From: Metopolophium dirhodum
Lineage: Eukaryota; Arthropoda; Insecta; Hemiptera; Aphididae
NCBI RefSeq assembly: GCF_019925205.1
Contig: NC_083560.1
Location: 21,719,145-21,783,144 of the forward strand
Reading direction: 5' to 3'
DNA: 64,000 nt
Shown here: one piece after another, positions 9,244 to 20,324 of the stretch
Layout of the letters: every line of letters begins with the position of its first letter
Numbering within the stretch: the first letter of the stretch is position 1
The notes under the pieces: model-generated
The model's database searches: none
What the model was told of the DNA's origin: nothing
Seen by the model: only the letters and a program-made list of their open reading frames with translations
Made by a program: the position numbers and the translations under genes

Positions 9244-10439
9244 TATTATTTTGTTATAGTTCAATTATCCTATTAACCTATTTACTTGGATCCTAAGAGC
9301 CTTGTTTTCAATTTTCAATCCTTAGCTATTGTTATAAACCCATTTCATTAGTAATATAAGCATTTCTTTGACATATATAATAATTATATAACTATGTATA
9401 CGCCGTAGGTTAGGTTATCGTAATACATATAAAAAATAATTGTTCATAAGTTATTTGAATTTACTTTTTAAAATAATATTATATATATAATATATATGTT
9501 TATCATTGTGATATTATTTATTAAATATATTATTATATTGTCAACAAATTCTTAATCGTTCTTGTTATTATTTTCACATTAACGGTTGTTACGGTAGGTA
9601 ACAAACACGTGTATGTGTGTGGCAAGGTTTTTAACTAGTATGAACTATAGTTTGTTTTCTTTCAGTATTATTCTATAAATGTATACTTGAAAGTCTATCT
9701 TGTCTGTTTTTGTTACGTAAATATTTTTTTATAAGTTGAAGCTTTGAAAAATATTGCTCAGGTGAGGCATATGTATTGTTGTAGTACTTACCGATAAATA
9801 CATAGGGAAATATAGAATTTAACTCTTCCTTGACAACCTTGACAATAGTATGAGCTATATCATGAATTGACATATTTTTTAAATGGTTGGTTTGAAATTT
9901 GGAAGATAAATAGCTCCTGATTATAATAAGTTGACGAGTGAAGTCAGAACTGTAACCTCTTTATTATATTTAGATTATATTATTAGATATTATATTTATA
10001 CTTATCAAACAACTCGTCAGCCATTGATGTTAATATTTCAGGCATTAATTTAATAATATATCAAAATCATCACACACAGTTTTCATTGATATAAATCTAA
10101 CTCTTAACTGTAATATTGTCTACAATTGGTAAAATATTGTAACTCTACAATTAGTAACTGTTATAGTAAGCCGGCGATCACTGTTTTCATATTTTTTTCT
10201 TTTAGCTGCTCTACTTAGAGTGGCATAATTTATTGTAGAGGATGTCAGACGTCAGTCGTAGTAGCTCATCGACAGACAGACACTGACACTGACTTAGATT
10301 GATCGAACTAACCTATCGAAGATCTCGCCTTTTCAACGTGCGATATAAAAGCGAGCCCGGTCGCGTTTTCCTCTCATAACCAATAATTGAGACACGTCAC
10401 ATACACTCATACTTGGCCGCTTAAAGGAGCACAAAACAC
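9244..10439 (+). repeat. Block A, middle part, copy 1; no gene
   Basis: Matches 31645-32057 (first 400 bp) and then 34488-35290. Part of it also recurs at about 33140-33790. A minus-strand frame of 66 codons at 9673-9873 recurs in the other copies but carries a stop in the 34.6-kb copy. A TATA-like module lies at its right end. Otherwise I see only AT-rich repeat. Confidence 0.7.
9673..9873 (-). other. Short repeated open frame with possible splice donor
   Basis: Unrecognised 66-codon frame beginning 'MSIHDIAHTIVKVVKEE'. The first 25 codons are also open near 33148-33213 and 34643-34713, with mostly conservative differences, and the ATG is kept in all three copies. After about 28 codons the minus strand reads ATCGGTAAGTAC, a good 5' splice donor. 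It could be a duplicated first coding exon of an unknown gene, or chance within a repeat. The copy near 34.6 kb has an in-frame stop downstream. Confidence 0.25.
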
Positions 10440-10450
10440 GAAAAATGGGT
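10340..10450 (+). promoter_or_regulatory. TATA-containing promoter-like module (copy 1 of 3)
   Basis: TATAAAA at 10344-10350 is followed by 'gcgagcccggtcgcg' and a GC-richer stretch, then 'ttgagacacgtcacatacac'. The same module recurs at about 33605-33700 (TATA changed to 'tatacaa') and at 35186-35285 (TATA intact). It stands out from its AT-rich surroundings. No coding frame clearly starts downstream, so any transcript would be non-coding or from a lost gene. Confidence 0.35.
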
Positions 10451-12598
10451 TTTTTTAATTTGAAAGAATCTTCATTTCTAAGAATAATGGTATAGGTTAT
10501 ACGTTTTTACTCACATCATTCAATAAATTATGATCAGTTAAAAAAAGACCTTGGGTCAGGCTCATCGTAATTGCATATCTTAAATGTGTAAATTCACACA
10601 ACGATTTACCAACCTAAAACAATTAGACCTAAAACAAGTATCATAATTTCAATATAATTTTTAGTTTTTTAATATTAAAAATCTTAAAAGAGATATATTA
10701 TTTGAATTTTTGTTTTATGCTTATAAAATTTAAATGACAATGACGCGCCGTTTAACGAAAATATCATTATAAAGAATTATTAATATTTAAAAAACTAAAC
10801 GTTATATTGAATTTCTAAAACTTTTATCGTTTTAAACACATAAAATCATACATTAATAGGTAGACTAAATTTCAAAAATAAAATTTTTTGATTGGTAAAT
10901 CATCGTGTAAAACTAGGAAATAAATATATTTATTAGGTACAAAATAGATAAATAGTATATGTATGAATAAAAATAACTAATATTTAAATAAAATATGGGA
11001 AAACTAATATAATATCAGTGATGTGTATTGCTTCAGTTATTTAACCATATGTCTATATAACTCACTCAAGTGATATTGCTTTTTTTTAAAAAATTAGATA
11101 TGTTATAAAAAAAAATGTATTTGATAAATTATTATATTATTTTGCAGATTTCTGTTGTCGTCATATAGGCAGATAGAATATATTATATTTATTCTTGCAA
11201 ACTTGATTGATCAAATTGCCTAAAAAGAGAAAATTATCATGCAAAAATTAAAAAGCGACTAACAGTGGATAACGCTTTAGATAACTATAATGTATCCGTT
11301 ATATTTAATAACATATAACGTTATACATTCATTGACCACGTTCGGTGGTTTTCGTCATAAGTTCCGGGAGGTCTTTAAATAAAATATAAATATTTTCGTA
11401 TCATATAACATAATATATCTATTAGATATTATAGTACACAAATTTTTATATTGTTTACTCTAAAAATCTAAACAGATAAATAGATAATACGTAGGTACAA
11501 ACTTTTAATAGTGAAAAATGTTTTTTATGTACCTTTATGCAAAAAAATCACAGACCTTCAACAACTATATTATATTCATAATGAATAATGATGTATAAAA
11601 ATGATAATTTTTTGTATGACTTTTAAAGCACGTACGACGAATACGCTCCACTATAACATTTATGATATGTTATAATTAGGTACCTACAGAACGTAGCCCC
11701 CCCCCCCCCCATCCACGAAATGTCATCGACGACTTTTTTTTAGAATCTGAGTGGAACGAAATTTATTAAATAGTAGGTACCTACCTAAGTTAAGATACAT
11801 TTGCTATATAATAATCATGATTGTCCTTTATCAACTGACTAGATCGTAAGTTTTATCTTTTATTGTTACACTAATCGTATCGCGTATACGATTTAAAGCA
11901 AAATGTAATATACGATACTCGCCTGTCGACAGTCGATGTTTGTCTACTTTCATAAAAACGTACCTACGGTAAATTTTATTTCGAGTCGATTTTGGCAACC
12001 TTTCCAGTACCTACAATTGAAGTTAAACGATCATTTTCAACTTTAAAAAGAGTAAAAACACTAATTCGAAACCAAATTTAAAATTACTGTTTAACAGGGC
12101 TGGACTCTTATTTTATCCGCTGATTGGGAAATATCAGTTTCACCAAAAGACGGGTTGAATATTATAATGGCAAAATCAAAAAGAAAATTATTATTATAAA
12201 TTATAATTTTATTATACCTATGTTATATTTTATACCTACTTTTTTTTTTTATTCATACGTTATTTATATTTGTTATAATCCAATAATTATGACTTTATAA
12301 TACTTACATATTTCACCCATTGAATAGCAATAATATTTTTTTATTTTTACAATATAATATACACACTATAGCAAAATATTCTGTACGTCATTTCGAATTT
12401 AATTTTTGCTTAATTAATAAGAATGGCTAACATTACTTATTATTTTTTTTTTTAACTTCCTCTCCCTCTGAAATAAAATCCTGGGTACCTATGCATAATA
12501 CTATACAAAATATATTATATTTATTGTAAATATAAAATACTATTATTATATTATAATATTGTAATGGTATTAGGTATATTATATTATACCATTATAAT
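10440..12598 (+). repeat. Block A, AT-rich repeat (also inverted at 27604-29760)
   Basis: No gene seen. This stretch recurs directly at 35290-37160 and in reverse complement at 27604-29760. It includes a poly-C tract near 11697-11710, 'tagtaggtacctacct' palindromes and 'ggctggactcttattttatcc'. The copies differ by many small indels. Confidence 0.7.
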
Positions 12599-13054
12599 CA
12601 GCGCTTGTAAACGTTATATTTGACGTTATATTTGAATGAAATTAAATTTGTAAACGTAATTATAACGGATAGCGATAGTCAAAAATAATTAAACACCGCA
12701 AAATACAACGCAAAACATAATTTATAGATTATCATTGAACAAATAATATTGCAAAACGAAATAATTTAAAATCTATTTATTTAAAAGGTCTATTGGTTTC
12801 TTAGAACATTAATTATTTCATGCAAACAATCTAAGAATTGATTATAATATTATATTCCGTACCTGGTCTATTACCTACCCATATTAGTTATTATTTTTAA
12901 ATTTAATGGGTATTGACACAATTTTTAAAAAAAAAAACGATAAGCGCATAACTTGTATAACGTTTTTTGTTCTAAATAACGATAAACGCAAAAATCGTGT
13001 AATGTTTTAATTATGTAAATAATATAAAACGGAATTTTTTTTTTCAAATGCAAG
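12599..13054 (+). mobile_element. hAT-like MITE, copy 1 (right 5 bases missing)
   Basis: A roughly 457-bp family whose complete copy (27147-27603) has ends 'cagggcttg' and 'caagccctg'. This copy begins 'cagcgcttgtaaacg' and stops after 'caag', where the pyrimidine-rich segment starts. Other copies are at 37161-37614 and 38383-38570 (half). The CAGGG termini suggest the hAT superfamily; no clear 8-bp duplication could be confirmed. Confidence 0.55.
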
Positions 13055-13660
13055 CAGTAGTATGAAATAGCTGGTTCTGGCTCCCCCCGCTTCACCATCC
13101 TCCCGCCCTGTCAAAGCGCGCTTCCTCCTCCCCCCCACTCCCTCAGCCAATACTGCACTTCTCACACCACTCCCCCCATCTACACTGCGCTTCCCTACGT
13201 CATCCTACGCTTCCTACCCCACTTCCCCCACCTGTACTACGTCATCATTCTTCCCTACGTCATCATGCTTCCTTCCCCTCCACACTCTCACACCTGCGCT
13301 ACATCATTCCGCCAATCCTCTCCCCCTCCCCTCCAAAACTACGTCATCCCGCGCCTCCTACTTCATCACCTATATACTCTATACATACTATAGTATATAC
13401 CTATATATACTAAAGTATATACTCTATACAAACTATAGTATATACCTATATATACTAAAGTATATACTCCATACATACTATAGTATATACCTATATGTAT
13501 ATACTCATGTATATACTCTATACATACTATAGTATATACCTATATATATACTAAAGTATACACGGTATACCTATATATAGTAGTACCATTTATATATACA
13601 TACTACTTAGCTTTTTCCCCCTTCCTCCCTCTTTCACGCCTACACATACTCCTCGTATAT
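13055..13660 (+). repeat. Pyrimidine-rich segment and 45-bp minisatellite upstream of virus-like gene
   Basis: 13080-13370 is C/T-rich and holds at least four 'tacgtcat' motifs. From 13377 to about 13562 a 45-bp unit ('ctctatacatactatag...') is repeated about four times, with unit starts at 13377, 13422, 13467 and 13516. Unit 2 has a shorter version at 37615-37935 with about two units. The sequence precedes the virus-like gene in both copies and may be part of its promoter region. Confidence 0.6.
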
Positions 13661-13895
13661 ATATGTATATATGCTATTATGAAAGCATTGAAAGCATCAC
13701 CCATATATTTTGCGGAATATTCGCGCTTACCGCGGACGATCTATTAACTAAGATAATTATTATTTTTAATTCGCATGCGAACGTCATATACACTGCCAAG
13801 ATATATGATAATCGTAGATTATGTTAACGGAAGGTTAATTATGACGGAACGTGACGTTCAACTGCGACTAGATAATCGATACCACTGATTTTGTC

Positions 13896-14693
13896 ATGGA
13901 CTTTTTAGGCCGCAAGTCTATCAGCAACGGGCTCGACCCGTCTAAAGATTTTAACGTATCTATCCGGATAATCACACCATCGCGGTTCGTATGTATAACA
14001 GCCGATTTTTTACGTCGCCTTTACTCGTTGATGGGACATATTCTGTCGATTATAACCGATCCACCGGTTAAAAGCCGCAAGAAACTGTTACTCCGGGACG
14101 AGACGATCACACTGTCCAAAATTAGTTATCGCGGCAATAATATGCTGGTAAACGAATCCCACCACCAACAAGGACGCCGTTTATTATTGATCAGACGAAA
14201 TCTATTAAAGCTCCAAGACATGCAATGGATTATCAACGAGGGTATCGCCCAAAAATCTAACATTATACGTCACGTCATGGTGATGGGACAAACTGATCTT
14301 ATGGCCGCATATTTATACGCAAATGTACCCGTGGAAAAATCCTCGTCAGTTGAAGAAATTACAGCGATCATCTGCAATATCCACAGCGATTTATCGACAC
14401 TGAATATCGTCCCGAAAAATGAATACAGTTTCACGAACCAGACCAAATTCTTTGCACACAAACAACTCACCGAGTGTTGGCACAAGAAAATGCGTGAAAA
14501 CGGTACAGACTATCCGATCAACGGCGATGACACCGCCGCCGCCGCCGCAGCCACCTCCGCTGACGTCATCGAATATATTAATATATTATTTTATACTATA
14601 TTATAATTTATAATATATCATACGTTATTTTTACAGCCGATCAGACTCGAAGAAATTGACGGGTCAACGATGTTTTCTTATACAAACTATTGA
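13896..14693 (+). CDS. Unknown gene of Polinton/adintovirus-like element, possibly spliced
   Basis: ATG at 13896, open to 14606 (236 codons). I do not know its function. From memory it resembles an uncharacterised protein found next to capsid genes in insect Polinton-like elements (start 'MDFLGRKSISNGLDPS'). The end is better explained by a 72-bp intron: GT at 14565, an AT-rich interior and 'tttttacag' at 14628-14636. Joining 1-223 to the downstream exon keeps the frame and adds 18 codons to a stop at 14691-14693. Codon use is GC-richer than the surroundings, and an Ala-rich stretch lies just before the donor. Unit 2 retains residues of about 22-167 (37936-38374). The intron model is inference; read-through to 14606 is the alternative. 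Confidence 0.6.
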
Positions 14694-15365
14694 TGTGCTG
14701 CTGTCCACCGAATTCCACACGGTGCATTCAACCGCCGGCCAGGGATATAGGAAAAATAGTCGACTAGGCATAATATAATATATTATATACATATATATAT
14801 GTATATTGTATACGTTGTTATATTATTACATAACATTGCATTCATATTATTGTACGTTACTTGTATTATTGTGAAATAAGATTTCTATACCTATTATTAC
14901 TATACACATATACACTGTCAAAATCACTGTATAATACATTATGATTGAAGTGTGATCCACCGTCGAATGACGTTAAACCGTAGGTATTGGTGTTAAATAA
15001 GTAACACGTAGATTACGTATACTAAGATTACCAATTTATTAAATTAGACACTTGTTGTAACAATGTATATAATGCTTTTATAAATTTATATTAATACTAA
15101 ATATTTCAATTGAACACAAAATAATTAATGTATATATAATTTAGGTAATGAATCTATATAAATACTGACACTGAGAGAGGTTCTGATTAAAACTATATGA
15201 GGCTCTGTAATAAACTATAAAAGATGCTCTGACCAGTAACTCAACACATTTATCCCTATATATGTATTACATACATACATACATACATACATACGTGTGC
15301 ATGCATATACAACATGATATTATATAGGAAAAACCAAAACGCGTTATATTTATTATTATTATTAT
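14694..15365. other. Non-coding remnant inside virus-like element
   Basis: AT-rich with a (TACA)n run at about 15268-15295. I see no coding frame. In unit 2 this part is replaced by an inverted piece of MITE, Helitron and MULE sequence (38375-38777). Confidence 0.5.
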
Positions 15366-15533
15366 TTATTCCAGAAACATTATTAATACGGATATCAGAT
15401 TTTTATCGAAACTTTCGTTGAAATCTTCATACGGGTATTCGACTGAGTTAATATAATATGCTTTGACGTTTGTCATCGAGCACGCATCGTAATCGACGTT
15501 ATAACCGTCTGCCACGGTACCAGGTACATTCAT
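15366..15533 (-). pseudogene. Probable major capsid (hexon-like) fragment
   Basis: A 55-codon minus-strand piece with 'TNVKAYYINSVEYPYEDFN', resembling by memory the 'NIK-YLNSEYYPYDN' segment of insect Polinton/adintovirus double-jelly-roll capsid proteins. It lies downstream of the protease on the same strand, as expected. In unit 2 the upstream part of the same presumed gene is kept (38785-39247) and this part is lost. Assignment rests on recalled similarity and synteny. Confidence 0.45.
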
Positions 15534-15674
15534 GAGAAAAGCTATTATTAAGCACCTAGGTGTACATGAATTATATTTTTCTCACTTCGCACGTAAATGG
15601 ATTATATTGAACAATGCGATATATATGTATATATTTTTAATAATAATATAATTATTGTTTATCGGTTAAAAATT

Positions 15675-15942
15675 TCAAACATTTGAAAGTATTGTAGCTT
15701 GATGACGTTCATAATTATATTCCATAACACAGCCTTTGAAATACTTCACTAATTGTGGCGGCGGGCGAAGGTCTCCGTAGCTGTCGTAATAAAAAACTGA
15801 TTTCCCGATTTTTTTATAACACACCCAATGCGTGCCTTTATTTTTTTCAAAGTCGAGGTTAACGACCGCGCTTTCCGTGTGATTAGGTCCGGCGGTTGGC
15901 AACCTGTCTATGCAATATACACTCTGAAATGACAATACGGTT
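15675..15942 (-). pseudogene. Adenain-like cysteine protease, 3' part, copy 1
   Basis: About 85 codons, open, with no ATG: the N-terminal part is gone. It carries 'GTHWVCYKK' (catalytic His) and 'FYYDSYGDLRPP' (Asp/aromatic motif), typical of Polinton and adenovirus-type maturation proteases that process virion proteins. The final catalytic-Cys segment is lost by a frameshift near 15690. It therefore lacks a complete catalytic set. Compare the second copy at 40039-40400, where Cys is present. Confidence 0.75.
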
Positions 15943-15967
15943 TTTATCCCATAACGCCCGGACTTAT

Positions 15968-18900
15968 TGTGGCTCTAAGAATACAGTTTTTAAGATACCT
16001 ATTTAAACAAAAATAATAACTTTTAGCATAGGTAACTATGCATGTACCGGTTTTATAAGACAAAATATTAGTTATATATATATTTTTTCAGTGAGATTAT
16101 GATAGTTATAATTGAATTTATGAAAAGTTTACATGTTTTAACATAATATAATGTATGAGCCATAAAACTTGATATACTATCATATTAGAATGTAGATTGG
16201 AGAGATGTAAGTCAGCCATTTAGAACTGAAATGTTCTGTTATAGTGTAGAGTTGTATTTAATATCTAATTCGATATGATTGATGGATTGATTTGCAAACT
16301 AGTTATATTATGTTATTATTAATATCTTAGAAATGAACTTGATATGGAAATGATATTTTTACCGATTTTCACTAAAAAATCATGATTTTTTCAAATATAT
16401 TTCCAAGCTTGTAATGGTAATACACTAATAAACATGTGATTTCATAATTATATATTTTATAAATAAATTCTACCTACGTATTTAACGAAAAAATGAGTAA
16501 ATTATATATGAATAGGTACTATATTGCATTTAATTGCTGTTTATTGGTTATCATTGAATCAGTATGCACGACGATGTTCCATGAATGTTGTTTAAGTAAA
16601 TATATATGTAAATGTATGTATGTGTGGATGTAAGTAATATATGTATATGCCTATAGGTAGGTGACTTATTGATGTGTATATAATATATATGAATGTTTTA
16701 TATACCTATTGTAAAGGTTAGGTTGTATGTAATCTATATAATATGTTTAGGTGTTTGTAATGTTGAATATGTATATGATTTAATGTGGGTTTGCATATCA
16801 TACTATGTTTCACATGTTCATTATGTAACTGTAGAACCAAGTGATGGGTCAATAATAGTTTCTAATATTGTTATATTATTCCAACGTATGTATGATTGAT
16901 TAAAAATATAAGTATGTATTTATAATATTTTTCAGGATAGGTTAGCCTAATAGTATTGTGTATATAAAGATACAAGAATAAGAATGTATGTATGTTCCCA
17001 CCTATTTATGCTCATTGTAGCATGAACCTGTATGGAAAATGGCTAATAATATGACAATTTATAAATGTTTAGTTGATAAAGATGTTACCATAGTACTACA
17101 AATGTAACGTCAATTATTGTGTATATCGAGATCTTTTCCGATATTATAACTTATACTTGCAATGATATATGGCGGAGGTGATATGCCTGTGTGTATACAC
17201 ACAATAAAATAAAAATATTATACAAGTGATAAGTATGACTGTTATAAGTAGGTATGAGGTGATAAAATATAATATGTGTGGGTCACTTTAGTGATATGAA
17301 TGTGCATACGCGTATGCGTTTTCTCATACGTAAGCGTGAAACAAAACATTTTACTCGAGTCGGATGGGTTTTGTTGGTAGTGACGGTGACTGGTAAGGCA
17401 TGTGTATTTTCCTTATACATTTATGAATTAGAATATGAATATATATATCAGTAGTCATATGTAAGTTGTTGTATTATTTAATAGCGTCAGGTAGTGAGTT
17501 TGGTTTATGAAGAGTAACATTATATTACCTTTGATAAAAATACTTACGCATCCAGACGTGTTGTTCATAGTATTTTACTTGTTTGGTATTGTAACGATTA
17601 TCGTCATCGACATCGTAAATTACTCTCTACGTTGAGCACAGCTAATATACTGAGTGTTAGTTATGGCAAATGTGTATATATGTATGAAATATATATATTA
17701 TGCTGACGCGATGTTTAGCTCACATCCGAACCGACCGGGACGCATGGCGGTAGATAGTTATGATAAAGTCTACAGTGAGGTAGTCGATAGAGTCTATAAT
17801 TGGCGGTTGATAGTTGGATAGTCAAGAATGAAGAGTCATAGTCGGCGGTCGATAGTGGAACTCGAGGGCTGACAGCGATCTGAAGAGGACCTGCGAACGA
17901 CCAGCCCAACCCACATTTGGACATCGACACCCACGACACACCATGGCCTGATCGGTAACCCGGAGCTGTAATTTATAAGTATACTTTCGATGTTGTAACT
18001 TGTAGTAGATAATAATAATACATTAATATTTAATAACAGATATACATATATTACATTGAGTACTTTGCTTCACATAAGGTAACCCTGATCCCTAGTTATA
18101 ATATCACACACCGAGGTCGAGTCTTCGAGACCTCGTTAATATAAACAGAACGACATCTGAATGGGTAAGAGCCCAGGTGAAGAGTAGTCGTTACTACGTG
18201 TTTAATTCAAAAATAATAAAATAACTGTTGTATTATTCCTAACATGAAATGTACTGTATCAACGGTCAAGTCGAACTATGATTTTATTTTTGCATTTAGT
18301 GGTCTAACTATACTCGAAGACGACGTTTAATACACTCAGGGTCGATATCCTTTATTCTCCTTAGTCAGTTTACCTACTAGTTACATACATTTATAATATT
18401 GTGTGACATAAATATATAATTTTTAGTATGTTGTCGGGTATCCTCTGGGCTGAATAAAATATATGTAGATCTACAAATTTAAATTGAGATATTTTTCTAT
18501 ATGCGTGTTTAAGCTTAGGTACTATGGTCTCGTCCAAAGAAATTTAACAATCGAGATGATTATTAGACATAACAATTTTGTAGTAGTAGGTATAACCAAT
18601 TGATGAGCGATGTCGTACTTTTGAAAATACTTATCAAGGTCGATTTATTAGAGTGTTTAATGCATCTATGTAAATTCGACTTAGTATTATGTATGTATGC
18701 CTTTTATGTGTGAGTGTGCCTATATGTAATAATGTATATTCTTTAACTAAGTGTCTTATATTGATATGTAAGCTGTAAAATAAGATAAGATGTGTGTAGT
18801 GGTCTATAAAATATGAAAGTACCTTATTTATGTATGAATACTGCATATATGTACCATATTTAGTGTCGTATATTGTTGACAGACGTCAAAATAATATTAT

Positions 18901-19200
18901 TTAATATATATGTAATATAGATGGGAATATTTCAAATTGTAAATTATTTACATAGGTCAGGCCAGCGAAGCAATAATGTGCTAAGGCGACGATAATATTT
19001 TCTATATAACACCGCCGTACTCGCAGGCACGGCCCCCCGTTGTTGCTGAGTGATTCAGTGAGGACGTAGCTACGACGTGCGTGTGAAACGCCGATCGTAG
19101 TACGGGCTAGGCGATCTGATTTTGCTAAGTGTTTTATTTTTGTTTGTTTTAATACAATAAAAGTGTTTCCGACCTGAAATCCCGAGTTAAACATTATGGT
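15968..19200. other. Block B left part, no gene
   Basis: AT-rich with 'tatgtatgtatg' and 'tatatata' simple sequence. A 101-codon minus frame at 18901-19206 is kept in both block copies, but duplication alone explains that, and I recognise nothing in it. The patch at 18960-19130 is CG-rich compared with its neighbours. Confidence 0.5.
17655..18110. mobile_element. Possible solo LTR
   Basis: 456 bp with TGT...ACA ends, flanked by CTGAG (17650-17654) and CCGAG (18111-18115), a 4-of-5 match that could be a 5-bp target duplication. The interior is GC-richer and contains repeated 'gtcgatag' and AATAAT stretches. No internal retroelement frame is present. It lies in the segment that copy 2 of block B lacks. 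This is weak evidence. Confidence 0.3.
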
Positions 19201-19795
19201 GGTCATTGTATTGAGGTGGTCATGACGTAGGTATAGATAGGAGGTGACGTGGGGTGGATAGCACGGTATGCCCCACGTTACCGATGTATGGGTGGAGTGG
19301 GTTGGTAATGACGTAGATATAGGTAGGAGGTGAGGCGTGGGGTTATCAAGCGTGGCAAACGTTGCCGAGGTATGGGTGGGCTGGGATGGTCATGACGTAG
19401 GTATAGGGAGGAGGTGAGTCGGGGGGGTTATCAAGCGTGGCCAACGTTATCGAGGTATGGATGGGGTGGGATGGCCATGCCGTAGGTAATGGTAGGAGAG
19501 GAGGCGGGGGGTTATCAAGCGCGACCAACGTAGCCGAGGTATGGGTTGGGTGGGATGGTCATGACGTAGGTATTGATAGGCGGTGAGGTGAGGGGTTATC
19601 AAGCGCGGCCAACGTTGCCGATGTATTGGTGGGATGGTCATGAAGTAGGTATAGGGAGGAGGTGAGGTGGGAGGGTTATCAAGCGTGGCCAACGTCGCCG
19701 ATGAATGGGTGGGGTGGGATGGTCATGAAGTAGGTATAGGGAGGAGGTGATGTGGGAGGGTTATCAAGCGTGGCCAACGTCGGCGGGGTGTTTAG
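19200..19795 (+). repeat. About 84-bp minisatellite, seven units
   Basis: Units are marked by 'catgacgtaggtat' or variants near 19223, 19306, 19390, 19476, 19558, 19636 and 19722, with 'ttatcaagcgtggccaacg' in most of them. GC-rich relative to its surroundings. The second block copy has only about three units (58097-58310). Open frames across it are repeat translations. Confidence 0.8.
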
Positions 19796-19928
19796 CACGG
19801 TAAAATATTTAACTTTATTTAATTGGACTTACAATTATTTCATCAGTATCTGCTATGTAGGTACCTACTAACAAAACATCATTTTAAATTACATTAATCA
19901 TATTCTGTACTTTATTATATCAACCTAC

Positions 19929-20042
19929 CCAGACAGCAAATGTTTTACTAAAAATATTATTTTAACATTGTAATAATATTATTCGTGATTATAATTTTAT
20001 TATAATGTTATTATAATATTATCATTTCAAAATGCTGTCTGG
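19929..20042. mobile_element. 114-bp MITE, hAT-like
   Basis: Ends 'ccagacagca' and 'tgctgtctgg' are perfect 10-bp inverted repeats. Flanks CAACCTAC (19921-19928) and GAACCTAC (20043-20050) match in 7 of 8 positions, fitting an 8-bp hAT-type duplication. The interior is a long AT palindrome. The copy in block B unit 2 is at 58438-58551, so insertion predates the duplication. Confidence 0.75.
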
Positions 20043-20324
20043 GAACCTACCTACTTTCTTATATGGGTATCGCCAGATCACCTAATCATTGGTTTAAAAT
20101 TTCAAAAATTATTCTCCTACAATAATATTGTATAAATTATATATTAACTATCTTAGTGGAATCAGTGGGTATAGTAGTATAATTAAAAATAAAAACAAAA
20201 AAACACACATCATTGTAAAACCAATAAATTCTTTGCTCCGCTCAAAAATTATAATTACGTACCAATGGTAAAATAAATGTTTAAGCTACACTAACATAAT
20301 AACATAATGTTACTCACTTACATT

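Larger units (their letters stand above)
13660..15945. mobile_element. Polinton/adintovirus-like fragment, copy 1
   Basis: Contains a plus-strand unknown gene (13896), then minus-strand pieces of a probable capsid gene (15366-15533) and an adenain-like protease (15675-15942). It is GC-richer than its surroundings. The order and strands match the second copy at 37936-42421. The penton-like gene, PLA2, ATPase and everything to the right are missing: at about 15945-15968 the sequence jumps to block B. Confidence 0.75.

Noticed and set aside
16620..17220. tRNA- or snRNA-like genes in the GT/AT-rich region
   Set aside because: No cloverleaf, A/B boxes or Sm site could be recognised.
18901..19206. 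101-codon minus frame present in both block B copies (also 57775-58083)
   Set aside because: The copies are recent duplicates, so an open frame in both is not independent evidence; no recognisable motif.
19346..19692. Proline-rich open frames across the minisatellite
   Set aside because: Frame kept open by an 84-bp (multiple of three) repeat unit.
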